NCBI RefSeq assembly: GCF_947495285.1
Contig: NZ_CANLXZ010000024.1
Coordinates: 1-47,868, forward strand
Source: an uncultured Nonlabens sp.
GTDB lineage: Bacteria; Bacteroidota; Bacteroidia; Flavobacteriales; Flavobacteriaceae
Length of the DNA: 47,868 nt
Reading direction: 5' to 3'
Shown: piece after piece, positions 1 through 7,763 of the stretch
Layout: every line of letters starts with the position of its first letter
How positions within the stretch are numbered: the stretch's first letter is position 1
Translations under genes and position numbers: made by a program
Notes under the pieces: model-generated
Told to the model about the DNA's origin: nothing
The model's database searches: none
Seen by the model: the letters and a program-made list of their open reading frames with translations, nothing else

Positions 1-84
1 AAAAAAATGGACAATCAAACTATAAAATCAATCACAGGAAATCATCATTATCTAAAAGCTTTTTATACGGCATTTAAGAACTAA
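1..84 (+). CDS. C-terminal fragment of an unidentified protein (5' end outside the window)
   Basis: Frame 1 is open from the first base to a TAA at 82-84 and could encode the last 27 residues of a protein ending in YTAFKN. An ATG at 7 could also start a 25-residue peptide, but a truncated upstream gene is more likely, because the next gene starts only 28 bases downstream in the same direction. The fragment is too short to assign to a family. Confidence 0.3.
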   Translation, partial: KKMDNQTIKSITGNHHYLKAFYTAFKN

Positions 85-112
85 ATTGGTATGAAAACTA
101 AAAGGAAACAAA

Positions 113-1042
113 ATGAAAAAAACATTAGCAGTATTCGTATTTATAGTATCTACAATCGTAGTCAACTCTCAAACAATTTATTCAAAAGCATTTGGTAATC
201 CAAATGATAAGCCAGTAATCTTCCTTCACGGTGGACCAGGATATAATTCTGTGGGTTTTGAAGCAACAACAGCTCAGAAACTTTCGGAAAATGGTTTTTA
301 TGTCATTTCTTATGATAGACGTGGAGAAGGAAGGTCACCAGATAAAGATGCAAAATTCACATTTAATGAAACTTTTGATGATTTAAATTTAATTTACAAA
401 AAATATAATTTAACATCAGCAACATTAATAGGACATAGTTTCGGTGGTATAATTGCAAACTTATATGCAGAAAAATATCCAAATAAAACTAAATCTATTA
501 TTCTTGTCTCTGCACCACTTTCGATGCAAGAAACTTTTTCTACCATCTTAAATTCATCAAAATCAATTTATATAAGTAAGAATGATTCAGTTAATCTTAA
601 CTATATAAATATGTTGGAGAAAATGGATAAAAACTCTATAGAATACAGTTCATACTCTTTTAGTCACGCTATGCAAAATGGATTTTATTATGCAAAAAAA
701 CCAACAATTGAAGCTTTAAATATTTATAAAAAATTTAGAACAGATTCTTTGCTTATAAAATATAGTTCAAAACTGACGTATGAAGCACCAAGAGGTTTTT
801 GGGAAAATGAAAAATATACAACTTTAGACTTAAAAGATAATCTAAAACAAATAGTGAAGAATGGCATACCTGTTTTTGGTTTATATGGTAAAGATGATGG
901 GCTGTTTTCAGAAACTCAAATAGAAAATATTGAAAATTTAATTGGAGACGTTAACTTTAAATATATGGATAACTGTTCGCATAACCTCTTTATAGACCAG
1001 CAAACCAAATTTATCAATGCATTAAAAAAATGGACTGAATAA
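113..1042 (+). CDS. Exported alpha/beta hydrolase, proline-iminopeptidase-like (S33 type)
   Basis: This 309-residue protein has an N-terminal signal peptide (about residues 1-20, cleavage probably after NSQ), so it should act in the periplasm or envelope. The alpha/beta-hydrolase core is complete: HGGPG oxyanion-hole motif at 39-43, nucleophile elbow GHSFGG with Ser109, acidic residue in GKDDG near 260, and catalytic His in CSHN near 290. The HGGPG motif is typical of prolyl iminopeptidases and related S33 hydrolases; the real substrate is unknown. Its TAA overlaps the ATG of the sigma-factor gene (TAATG), which suggests co-transcription and coupling with the broken regulator pair downstream. 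Confidence 0.85.
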   Translation: MKKTLAVFVFIVSTIVVNSQTIYSKAFGNPNDKPVIFLHGGPGYNSVGFEATTAQKLSENGFYVISYDRRGEGRSPDKDAKFTFNETFDDLNLIYKKYNLTSATLIGHSFGGIIANLYAEKYPNKTKSIILVSAPLSMQETFSTILNSSKSIYISKNDSVNLNYINMLEKMDKNSIEYSSYSFSHAMQNGFYYAKKPTIEALNIYKKFRTDSLLIKYSSKLTYEAPRGFWENEKYTTLDLKDNLKQIVKNGIPVFGLYGKDDGLFSETQIENIENLIGDVNFKYMDNCSHNLFIDQQTKFINALKKWTE

Positions 1043-1515
1043 TGGATTTTGAAACTATTTATAAAACACACTGGCAAAAAGTTTTTAGGCTATGTATGGG
1101 TTACGTAAATGATACTGATAGAGCAAAGGATTTAGCTCAAGAAACATTTATTAAAGTTTGGCAACAATTACCCAAATTTAGAAACGAATCTTCTATTGGA
1201 ACTTGGGTATTTAGGATTGCATCTAATACTTGCTAAAGGCAGATTCAAAAAGATAACAAAATGCCTAAGTCCGAATTACCATTAGATATTAAAGATGAAA
1301 TTTTGGACACAAACATAGAGAAGGATATTCAGTTTTTATATCAGTGTATTTCTGAACTACAAGAAGTAGAACGAATCATTATATCATTAGAATTAGAAGA
1401 TATAAATCAAAAGGAGATAGCTCAAATTCTTGGTCTGTCTGAAGGCAACGTTAGAGTTAAGATTCACAGAATAAAAGAAAAATTAACACAAAAATTTAAA
1501 AAAAATGGAAACTAA
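1042..1515 (+). pseudogene. ECF RNA polymerase sigma factor with an in-frame stop
   Basis: Residues 1-64 are a good sigma-70 region 2 (DLAQETFIKVWQQL, then WVFRIASNTC). Frame 1 then meets TAA at 1234-1236 and continues without another stop to 1515, encoding region 4 (ERIIISLELEDINQKEIAQ, then LSEGNVRVKIHR). Homologues continue ...NTCL R..., so TAA most simply replaces a Leu TTA by one base change. With the stop suppressed the protein would be 157 residues, the normal length of a small ECF factor. As read, it is a nonsense-mutated pseudogene. An internal start at 1261 would give only region 4, which could not act as a sigma factor. The next gene, probably its partner, is also broken. Confidence 0.85.
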
Positions 1516-2094
1516 TATAGATTTAAAAAAATATGGAATAAACAAAAGATAGAAACTCCAAAAGTAGAAATTCTTTATGCTAAGGCAAATAAACTAAAAA
1601 GTAGAAGTTTTTTAAAACTAATAGTAGTCAACATCACACTTTTACTAACCATCACTTTTATTGGCTTTATTTGGTATTATTATCAACCTGAATTAGTAAC
1701 GACTAAGATTGGTATTATATTAACTATTTTAGCTATGATTATTTTTTTGCTACCGTACAATAAGCAATTTTCTCTACTTTCTAAAACTAAAACAGAACCT
1801 AATAGCAAGGAATACCTCCAACAACTTATAAAATTAAAAGAAAAACAAACATTTCAACAAACAACAATGTTAAATATCTATTTTATAATTCTTTCTTTAG
1901 GAATTGGGCTATATCTTTTTGAGCATGTTTCTAGAATGACAATTACTTGGGGAATAATCACCTATGCTATAACGATACTTTGGTTTGCGATAAATTGGTT
2001 TTATTTAAGACCTAAAACAATTACGAAACAGAACGCAAAACTTAATAAACTATTAGTTGAATTTGAGAAATTGAATAATCAAATGATTGAATAA
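1505..2094 (+). pseudogene. Membrane protein paired with the sigma gene, frameshifted in a poly-A run
   Basis: An ATG at 1505 overlaps the sigma gene end and reads METNIDLKK, but the frame stops at TAG 1550-1552. From 1531 the neighbouring frame is open to 2094 and continues the protein sensibly: a short cytoplasmic part (IWNKQKIETPKVE), a membrane segment around bases 1615-1680, another around 1705-1750, and two more near 1875-1925 and 1940-2005. One A is missing from the run at 1525-1531 (seven present, eight needed). Position and topology fit the membrane proteins, possibly anti-sigma factors, that follow ECF genes in flavobacteria. No known anti-sigma motif is visible. A homopolymer sequencing error is the main alternative. 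Confidence 0.75.
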
Positions 2095-2096
2095 AA

Positions 2097-2237
2097 GGCA
2101 GCATACAACAAAGACGTGTATAATTCATTGCTAGTTATAGCCTACTTACGAAAGTCCTCGCGGACTTTCTATCTGTGATTTATTTGCTAACTTTAGTGCT
2201 TAAACACGCAACGAAATCATACACAAAACCGTTGCCA
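2097..2237 (+). repeat. attC-like imperfect palindrome, intact (site 1)
   Basis: About 140 bp of imperfect palindrome. The left arm begins GGCAGCATACAACAAAGACGT and the right arm ends CATACACAAAACCGTTGCC; the arms pair as GTGTAT.ATT on one side with its complement on the other. The centre is a perfect hairpin GAAAGTCCTCGCGGACTTTC at 2150-2169. The same sequence with compensating changes recurs at 6730-6852. The layout (AAC at the left core, GTT at the right core, long folded middle) matches integron attC sites, although the core bases differ from the canonical RYYYAAC/GTTRRRY. Confidence 0.65.
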
Positions 2238-2311
2238 TTCATTGGTAAAATCACTCATAATAAGGAATAAAAGAGAAAAACAGAAATTACGATAAAATAA
2301 ATTATTGAAAA

Positions 2312-2686
2312 ATGATACTAGAAAACACAGGTCCAAAATATTCTGAAATGTTAATGCAACTTGTCGAAGAATTTGATGAACAATTACCCAACAAATTAAC
2401 ATTTGAGGACACTTTAGAAGTTGGAATTGATGCCTGGAATTTAGCAAATAAAAAGGAATTTCTAGTTGCTAAACATTTATATGAAAAAGAATTAGAGAAT
2501 TATGAATATCATTCGGTTATTGACAAAATGGTTAATTATAAAATAGATAAATTTCCGAAATTTAAGAATGAGATTATTGACTTTAGTACTAAAGATAATA
2601 TTCTTCAAGTCAAAACTCAAACTCAAGAAAATCATTTCAATAGCATTATAAAACAAATGGTGAATATGAAATCAAAAAACGGCTGA
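2312..2686 (+). CDS. Hypothetical protein, cassette-borne
   Basis: A 124-residue acidic protein, mostly predicted helical, with the segment LTFEDTLEVGIDAWNLANKK near residues 29-48. I do not recognise a characterised family; short proteins of this type occur in flavobacterial accessory regions. It starts about 80 bases after the GTT at 2231 that closes attC-like site 1, so it is the sole gene of the first cassette-like unit. The expected right end of the unit (complement of GTTGCCATTC) is not found downstream, where a group II intron remnant lies instead. No signal peptide or membrane segment. Confidence 0.6.
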   Translation: MILENTGPKYSEMLMQLVEEFDEQLPNKLTFEDTLEVGIDAWNLANKKEFLVAKHLYEKELENYEYHSVIDKMVNYKIDKFPKFKNEIIDFSTKDNILQVKTQTQENHFNSIIKQMVNMKSKNG

Positions 2687-2796
2687 AATAAGCAAATTGG
2701 AATTGAAAAATATTACGGAATAAAAAGCTGACTGAACACACTCAAACGCTGAAAAGTGGAAAAGAAATTAGTCGAATAATAGAAACCTGAAAAAAA

Positions 2797-3018
2797 CGTC
2801 GAGTAGGTAAAGGGGAATCTCACCCCTAAACCTCTCACAGAACCGTACGTGATAGTCTCCCATCATACGGCTGTTCTTAGCAAGTCATTGCATACATCCA
2901 TATTGCCAGTGTACGAACATTTTAGGATACTGCTTTGCAGTTTCTTGTAACCATTTGTAGGTAGTAAACCAGTGTTTATGCCTAAATCTTAGTTCAGGCC
3001 AATTACCTGCGGCCGTAG
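2797..3018 (-). mobile_element. Group II intron remnant: C-terminus of the reverse transcriptase plus domains V and VI
   Basis: Read on the minus strand from 3018, the frame encodes about 45 residues ending ...KHWFTTYKWLQETAKQ...HWQYG then TGA, the characteristic C-terminus of group II intron reverse transcriptase/maturases. Domain V follows at 2840-2875: AGCCGTA at the base, GAGA tetraloop, closing TACGGTT, with the catalytic AGC triad intact. A GGGG/CCCC hairpin with TTTACCTAC, fitting domain VI, comes next and the intron 3' end lies near 2797. The 5' ribozyme domains and nearly all of the protein are missing. The break at 3018 coincides with the first base of the next cassette-like unit. 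Bases 2687-2796 hold nothing recognisable. Confidence 0.8.
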
Positions 3019-3040
3019 TTCTACGCAATTTGAAAAAAAC

Positions 3041-3071
3041 TTTGAGATTATACCAAATTTTGGTACATTTG
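3041..3071 (+). promoter_or_regulatory. Bacteroidetes-type promoter of parDE with a probable operator
   Basis: TTTG at 3041-3044 and TACATTTG at 3064-3071 are separated by exactly 19 bases, matching the Bacteroidetes -33 TTTG / -7 TAnnTTTG promoter. A perfect inverted repeat ACCAAA-T-TTTGGT at 3052-3064 overlaps the -7 edge and is a plausible autoregulatory ParD operator (inference). Transcription would begin about 12 bases before the parD ATG. The promoter lies inside the unit, so the gene pair carries its own expression signal. Confidence 0.6.
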
Positions 3072-3089
3072 AATTAAACTAGTTTCAAA

Positions 3090-3341
3090 ATGAACAAAAA
3101 CACATCAATATCGCTCGGAAATTATTTTGACCAATTCGTTCAAAGTAGTATTAATGAAGGAAGGTTTAAAAACGTTAGCGAAGTTATTCGTGCAGGATTA
3201 AGACTTTTGGAAGAGGAAGAAAGTAAAGTGATTGCATTGAAAAAAGCAATTCAAGAAGGAATTGACAGTGGAATAGCTCACGACTTTGACCCAAAAAAAC
3301 ATCTTGAATCTCTAAAAGCGAAAAAGCACTCGAATGGCTGA
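3090..3341 (+). CDS. parD: ParD-like ribbon-helix-helix antitoxin
   Basis: This 83-residue protein is a type II antitoxin. Its N-terminal half (SISLGNYFDQFVQSSINEGR, then FKNVSEVIRAGLRLLEEEE) is the ribbon-helix-helix DNA-binding fold of the ParD/CopG family, and the C-terminal tail is the toxin-binding part. Its end overlaps the toxin start by 8 bases, the usual arrangement that keeps antitoxin in excess. It probably represses its own promoter at 3041-3071. The pair fills a cassette-like unit bounded by GTTCTACGCA at 3018 and TGCGTAGAAC at 3638. Confidence 0.9.
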   Translation: MNKNTSISLGNYFDQFVQSSINEGRFKNVSEVIRAGLRLLEEEESKVIALKKAIQEGIDSGIAHDFDPKKHLESLKAKKHSNG

Positions 3342-3633
3342 ATATAAACTGACTAACAAAGCTGTCGAGGATTTATCAAAGATTTGGGATTACACGTTTG
3401 AGGTTTGGTCAGAAAAACAAGCCGACAAATATTATGATGAATTAATTTCAGATTGCGTAGAAATTGCTGAAAACCTTAATTTAGGGAAAAAATACGAAGG
3501 AATTTCAAATCAACTTCTCGGATTTAAATCGAACCGACATATAATATTTTACCGAACACTAAGTGAAAGTTATATTGAAATAACGAGAATATTACACGAA
3601 AGATTAGATTTAAAAAAGAGAATAACGGAATAA
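3334..3633 (+). CDS. parE: ParE/RelE-superfamily toxin
   Basis: A 99-residue protein with the ParE pattern: YKLTNKAVEDLSKIWDYT at the start, helices containing W and Y, the central GKKYEGIS..LLGFKSNRHIIFYR strand pair, and a C-terminal ILHERLDLKKRI segment. ParE toxins poison DNA gyrase; RelE relatives cut mRNA. The HIIFYR and HERLD features favour ParE. It overlaps parD by 8 bases. It looks intact. Solitary toxin-antitoxin pairs are common residents of integron cassette arrays, where they stabilise the array. Confidence 0.9.
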   Translation: MAEYKLTNKAVEDLSKIWDYTFEVWSEKQADKYYDELISDCVEIAENLNLGKKYEGISNQLLGFKSNRHIIFYRTLSESYIEITRILHERLDLKKRITE

Positions 3634-3637
3634 AAAC

Positions 3638-3657
3638 TGCGTAGAACACCGTTGTGC
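3638..3657 (+). other. Junction of two cassette-like units (collapsed attC-like site)
   Basis: TGCGTAGAAC at 3638-3647 is the reverse complement of GTTCTACGCA at the start of the parDE unit (3018). Only three bases later GTTGTGCAACGGGC (3651-3664) opens the next unit, which ends GCCCGATTGCACAAC at 5801-5815. The long palindromic middle seen in other sites is absent, so this attC-like site has probably lost its centre. Confidence 0.55.
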
Positions 3658-3755
3658 AACGGGCGGAAAAACTAAACTACTAATCAACTTCACATTAAAT
3701 AAATCAGCTTAGATGTGATTTATTCACTACATTTGCATAAATTACAAATAAAACT

Positions 3756-5132
3756 ATGTTAATCAGGTTTACAGTTGAGAATTTTTTGTCATTTAAAGAC
3801 CGAGAGGTGTTTTCTCTCATTCCTGGAAGAGGAACTTTAAAATCACATCATAAATCCAAATCAATAAAAGGAACTTCCGCTCTTAAAACAGCCGTAGTTT
3901 ATGGTGCTAATGCATCTGGAAAATCAAATTTAATCAAAGCTTTTGAATTTGGAAAAGAACTTATTCTTAAAGGTAATAAAGCAGAACAACCTATAAAATT
4001 TAGTAGTTTTAAACTAGATAAAAAACTATTAAAGCAAAATTCAAGAATAGAATACGAAATACAGCATAAAAACAAAAACTATGCTTATGGTTTTGTTTTC
4101 AATTCAAAAGAAATAATAGAAGAATGGCTTTACGAAATCTCAAAAAAATCTGAAAAAGAAATATTCACTAGAGACAAGAATAGAACAAAAGAGTTTGACC
4201 TTGAAGCAATACTAACCAAAAATAAAAAAAAAGAGGAAAAACAATTTTTAGAATTCACTGCAAAAGGAACGCAAAAAAACCAATTATTTCTGTCTGAAAT
4301 TAGAACACGAAAAGTTAAGGAAAACGTTTCTAATATTGAAGACCTTATCAATGTCATTGATTGGTTTCAAAATGCTTTAACTGTTATATATCCTAATTCT
4401 AAAAATGTTGGAAAGAAATTTGAATTATTAGAAGACACAGATTTAAATAAAGTTTTTACTGAAATGCTTGGTTATTTTGACACAGGTATTGATGGAATAG
4501 AATTTAAAGAAGTCGATATAGACAAAATTGACATCCCAAATGAAATCTTAAAAGATATTGAAAATGATTTATTAGGAGATAAATCAGAAAAAACTAATGC
4601 ATTTATTTCTAATATACAAGATGACAAATATTATGTCATTTCTTTACTTAAAGACCGTTCATTAAGAGCTCAACTTTTGAAAACAAAGCATAAGATTTCT
4701 GGAGGTGGTTATGAACTATTTGATTTAAGAGATGAATCAGATGGAACAAGGAGGATAATGGACTTAATCCCATTAATAATTGATTTTTTCAAGGGAGATA
4801 ACGTCTTTGTAATTGACGAAATGGAAAGAAGTTTACATCCTAATTTGATATATGACTTATTCGATTTTTTTCTATCTAAGTGTAAAAATGTTAATAGTCA
4901 GTTTATCGTTGCAAGCCACGAGTCAACGCTTTTAACACAAAAATTATTAAGAAAAGATGAAATATGGTTTGTTGTTAAAGATAAGTTAGGAGCAAGTAGA
5001 CTTCATTCATTAGAAGACTACAGCATTCGATTTGACAAAGAAGTTAGACGTGATTATTTACTTGGAAGATATAGAGGAGTTCCTAAATTTGGGAATAGAG
5101 ATAATTTAACTGTTATCCCACAAATTAACTAA
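3756..5132 (+). CDS. rloA: AAA ATPase of a RloA/RloB (AbiL-like) abortive infection pair
   Basis: A 458-residue ABC/AAA_15-type ATPase. Features seen: MLIRFTVENFLSFKD start typical of the family, Walker A GANASGKSN near residues 50-58, a signature-like SDGTRRIMDL near 328, Walker B VFVIDEMERSLHP near 351, and a late ASHES segment. No transmembrane segment. The gene ends one base before the RloB start, so the two are a tight operon. RloA/RloB pairs overlap the lactococcal AbiL system and are thought to provide phage defence; the mechanism is unproven. TACATTTG at 3728-3735 is a good -7 box but lacks a clear -33 TTTG. Confidence 0.85.
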   Translation: MLIRFTVENFLSFKDREVFSLIPGRGTLKSHHKSKSIKGTSALKTAVVYGANASGKSNLIKAFEFGKELILKGNKAEQPIKFSSFKLDKKLLKQNSRIEYEIQHKNKNYAYGFVFNSKEIIEEWLYEISKKSEKEIFTRDKNRTKEFDLEAILTKNKKKEEKQFLEFTAKGTQKNQLFLSEIRTRKVKENVSNIEDLINVIDWFQNALTVIYPNSKNVGKKFELLEDTDLNKVFTEMLGYFDTGIDGIEFKEVDIDKIDIPNEILKDIENDLLGDKSEKTNAFISNIQDDKYYVISLLKDRSLRAQLLKTKHKISGGGYELFDLRDESDGTRRIMDLIPLIIDFFKGDNVFVIDEMERSLHPNLIYDLFDFFLSKCKNVNSQFIVASHESTLLTQKLLRKDEIWFVVKDKLGASRLHSLEDYSIRFDKEVRRDYLLGRYRGVPKFGNRDNLTVIPQIN

Positions 5133-5133
5133 T

Positions 5134-5799
5134 ATGCCAAGAGAACCAATACCATTAATAAGAGAAGGAGGTTTTAAGGATGCGGAAAAATTATACATTC
5201 TATCCTATGAAGGTCAGAAAACTGAAGTCACATACTTCAATGATTTTAGACAATCTGAATTCTTTAATGATTCGGGAATAATAGAAATTATACCTTTGGA
5301 AAGAGAGGTCAATACAGGAACAGACCCATTGAGTGTTAAAAGGTTGCTTAAAAAAGCTAAAGCAAATTATCCTTTTAAAAAATCAGATGAATTTTGGCTT
5401 ATTGTAGATAGAGACCATTGGGAAACTATTCATAAAATAGATTTTAATCAATTAGTAATAGACTGTAATAAAGAAAAAAACTTTTTCTTAGCAATGAGTA
5501 ATCCTTGTTTCGAAATATGGCTAATTATGCATTTAAAAGAAATTTCGGAGTTTAATGAGGAAGAACAAAAAGAACTTTTAGAAAATGCTAAAGTCAGTAA
5601 AAAGAAAAACCATATTGATATAGTTTTAGGAAATTTACAAGGGATTGGTTATAACAAAAATCCAAACCCTGAAACATTTTTACCTTTGACAAAAACTGCA
5701 ATTGAAAGAGCTAAAAAATTGGATGTTGATAATGAGCCATACCCAAAGAATTTAGGTTCACACATTTATAACTTAATTGAGAAACTGCAGAAAGAATAA
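5134..5799 (+). CDS. rloB: RloB-like protein, partner of RloA
   Basis: This 221-residue protein matches the RloB family: YILSYEGQKTEVTYFNDF near residues 22-40 (the conserved E-G-x-K-T-E motif), FWLIVDRDHW near 88-97 with an acidic pair, and NPCFEIWLIMHL near 123-134. The acidic residues suggest a metal-dependent Toprim-like nuclease fold, which is inference. It follows the ATPase by one base and probably acts in a complex with it. The unit closes immediately after the stop codon with GCCCGATTGCACAAC. Confidence 0.85.
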   Translation: MPREPIPLIREGGFKDAEKLYILSYEGQKTEVTYFNDFRQSEFFNDSGIIEIIPLEREVNTGTDPLSVKRLLKKAKANYPFKKSDEFWLIVDRDHWETIHKIDFNQLVIDCNKEKNFFLAMSNPCFEIWLIMHLKEISEFNEEEQKELLENAKVSKKKNHIDIVLGNLQGIGYNKNPNPETFLPLTKTAIERAKKLDVDNEPYPKNLGSHIYNLIEKLQKE

Positions 5800-5819
5800 A
5801 GCCCGATTGCACAACAAAG

Positions 5820-6729
5820 TACTGTGGTGAAAAACTGGTAAAAACTCATTAATTTTTCAATAAAACACTTCTATAATTATTATCATAAGTTAGCCCTGAT
5901 TTTGCTATAGCAAATGCATGTTTTAAGAGCTTATTACAGACAGCTATAAGGCTAGTTTACTCTTTCTTTTGGCTGTACTATTCGATCTTAAATTGCCTTG
6001 TGTGTCTTGTTGTATTTGTATTTACAGGCATTAAAACTGCGCATAAATAATAAATTTCGGAGCTTTTGATTACCTATTTTACTAATTCTAGCGCTTCCGT
6101 TTATCCTTGTTCTGCTTTGCCGTATTTTGAGTGTCTAGTCATTTGAAGGCATTCTATTTGATGTTTAGAATTACCTTGCCATAGCATTAAATCTACTTGT
6201 TTTGCATAAGCACAAATCAATTTAGAATCACTTTTGTCTGTCTTGATTTTTGACAATTTCATCTGTATAAATCGCTTTACAGATAAAGGATTCTCTACCG
6301 ATACTTTCTTACCTGATTCTAATAGATAATAAGCAGTTGGTAGTGATAATATCTGGTAGCTTCTATTACACCATGACTATTAAAATCTAACAATTTTAAC
6401 AACTTTTTAAAGCCAGAAACACTGTTTTTAAACCGGTAATAATTACTATCAGAATCTTTAACATCAAAAACCAAATGACTAATATCTATTGCAAAATATT
6501 TTATATCTTTATCCATAACAAAATGTTTTTTGAAAGGACAAGCTACGCAAGTTTCAACAACTTAAAATCGAGGTCTAAAAGCCTCATAGAACTGTACGAA
6601 ATCTGTGTAGTAAAAGAGAGGGGATTTTCAATGTTGACGAGATCATAGTCTCTGCGTATATAATAACCTTATTCCTCTCTTTTGTTCTTTCTATTTATAA
6701 GTCTTTAATTTAGTGATTTCAAACTTAAG
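5820..6729 (-). mobile_element. IS110-family insertion sequence relic 1, inside an attC-like site
   Basis: Minus strand. The N-terminal part of an IS110 transposase starts at 6516 (MDKDIKYFAIDISHLVFDVK, DEDD-type RuvC-like fold) and breaks near ATRYYHYQL; a shifted frame continues SVENPLSVKRFIQMKLSKIK, then TDKSDSKLICAYAKQ. After a deletion the C-terminal IS116/IS110/IS902 domain is recognisable (KIGNQKLRNLLFMRSFNACK) down to KSGLTYD near 5900, with several stops. A full copy would encode about 320 residues, so 300 bp or more is missing and the element is dead. It separates ACAACAAAG (5811-5819) from ACGTATATAATCC (6730), bases that are contiguous in site 1, so it inserted in the palindrome arm. 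No other gene lies here. Confidence 0.85.
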
Positions 6730-6852
6730 ACGTATATAATCCATTGCTAGTACTCGCCTATTTACGAAAATCCTCGCGGATTTTCTATTCGGTTTTTATT
6801 TGCTAAATTAGTTGCTGACACACGCAACGTATCATATACAAAACCGTTGGCA
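6730..6852 (+). repeat. attC-like palindrome, right part of the site split by IS110 relic 1 (site 3)
   Basis: This matches site 1 base for base over most of its length: ACGTATATAATCCATTGCTA, then the hairpin GAAAATCCTCGCGGATTTTC, TTTATTTGCTAA, ACACGCAACG and finally ACAAAACCGTTGGCAG. Paired changes in the hairpin (AAAG to AAAA on one arm, CTTT to TTTT on the other) show that folding is conserved rather than the bases. Its missing left piece, GCCCGATTGCACAACAAAG, lies at 5801-5819. GTTGGCAGTAATT at 6846-6858 opens the next unit. Confidence 0.65.
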
Positions 6853-6884
6853 GTAATTCTGACCAATTTAACTGAAAATTGACA

Positions 6885-7568
6885 ATGAAATTTAAGAAAC
6901 TTAAGCTTTACACAAATAAGTTAGAATCAGAATTAAGGTTCTACTCGGAAACTTTAGGATTTGAAATATTAGAACAAAAAGAGAAGTTTTTTACTGTAAA
7001 AGTTGGCTGGAGTGAATTATCGTTTGAAAAATCTGAAAAAGAATATAAATATCATTATTGCTTTCTAATTCCTGCGAACAAATTAAACGAAGCTTTAGAA
7101 TGGATGGAAAAAAGGACTGAAATTGTGAATATTGATAACGGTAGAAAAATTCAGAACTTTGAATCTTGGAATGCTGACTCTTTTTACTTTTATGATGCAA
7201 GTGGTAATATTGCAGAATTTATTGTGCGATACGATTTGAAAAATAATGACAATTATGACTTTGACATTTCTAAAGTTTTAGGAGTGAATGAAATGGGAAT
7301 GCCAACAGCGGATGTTAAAAAAACAAATGACCAACTTCAAAATGAATTAGGAACAGAATACTGGAAAGGAGATATTGTACGATTTGGAACTAATGGAACA
7401 CAAGAAGGAATATTTCTTTTACCAAACTATGATATTAAAGACATTTGGTTTCCAACTTCAATAAAGATAAAACCAGAACCATTTGAAGCTATTATTGAAA
7501 ATGGAAAAAAGGAATATCATATAGAATACAGGAACGAAAAAATAAAAACTACTGCCAACAGGGTATAA
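6885..7568 (+). CDS. VOC-superfamily (glyoxalase/bleomycin-resistance fold) protein
   Basis: I chose the ATG at 6885, two codons after a TTG at 6879, giving 227 residues. The N-terminal half is one VOC module: KLKLYTNKLESELRFYSETL, GFEILEQKE..FTVKVGWSEL, then SFYFYDASGNIAEFIVRYD near residue 115. The C-terminal half (SKVLGVNEMGMPTADV onward) looks like a second, diverged module. VOC proteins bind metals and small molecules; the substrate is unknown. The stop codon falls inside the next attC-like site, so the unit is a tight single-gene cassette: GTTGGCAGTAATT at the start, AACTACTGCCAAC at the end. Confidence 0.8.
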   Translation: MKFKKLKLYTNKLESELRFYSETLGFEILEQKEKFFTVKVGWSELSFEKSEKEYKYHYCFLIPANKLNEALEWMEKRTEIVNIDNGRKIQNFESWNADSFYFYDASGNIAEFIVRYDLKNNDNYDFDISKVLGVNEMGMPTADVKKTNDQLQNELGTEYWKGDIVRFGTNGTQEGIFLLPNYDIKDIWFPTSIKIKPEPFEAIIENGKKEYHIEYRNEKIKTTANRV

Positions 7569-7748
7569 AAAAACATAGGGCGGTTTTCGCTTTCCGAAAG
7601 GTCTGTGTTTATTTACAAAGTCGCCAAATATAAAATTTGGCATTTTCAACAAAAAAGATAAAAGCAAAATATTATATTTGGCTTAGTATAAAACCGAAAC
7701 GTATCGTTTATCACCTGACCTACGTTTCTTATAATCACCGTTATAAGC
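7551..7748 (+). repeat. attC-like imperfect palindrome (site 4)
   Basis: About 195 bp from CTGCCAACAGGGTATAA to CACCGTTATAAGC. The outer arms pair as AACAGGGTATAA...CATAGG with the complement of CCTACG...TTATAATCACCGTT. Inner inverted repeats include GCCAAATATAAAATTTGGC at 7622-7640. The sequence differs from sites 1 and 3 but keeps AAC on the left and CCGTT on the right, as expected for a family of attC sites conserved in structure only. Confidence 0.5.
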
Positions 7749-7763
7749 AATGACAAAAACCAA

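Noticed and set aside
2217..2447. A 76-codon minus-strand frame over the start of the first cassette gene
   Set aside because: It overlaps the better-supported plus-strand gene and part of the palindromic site.
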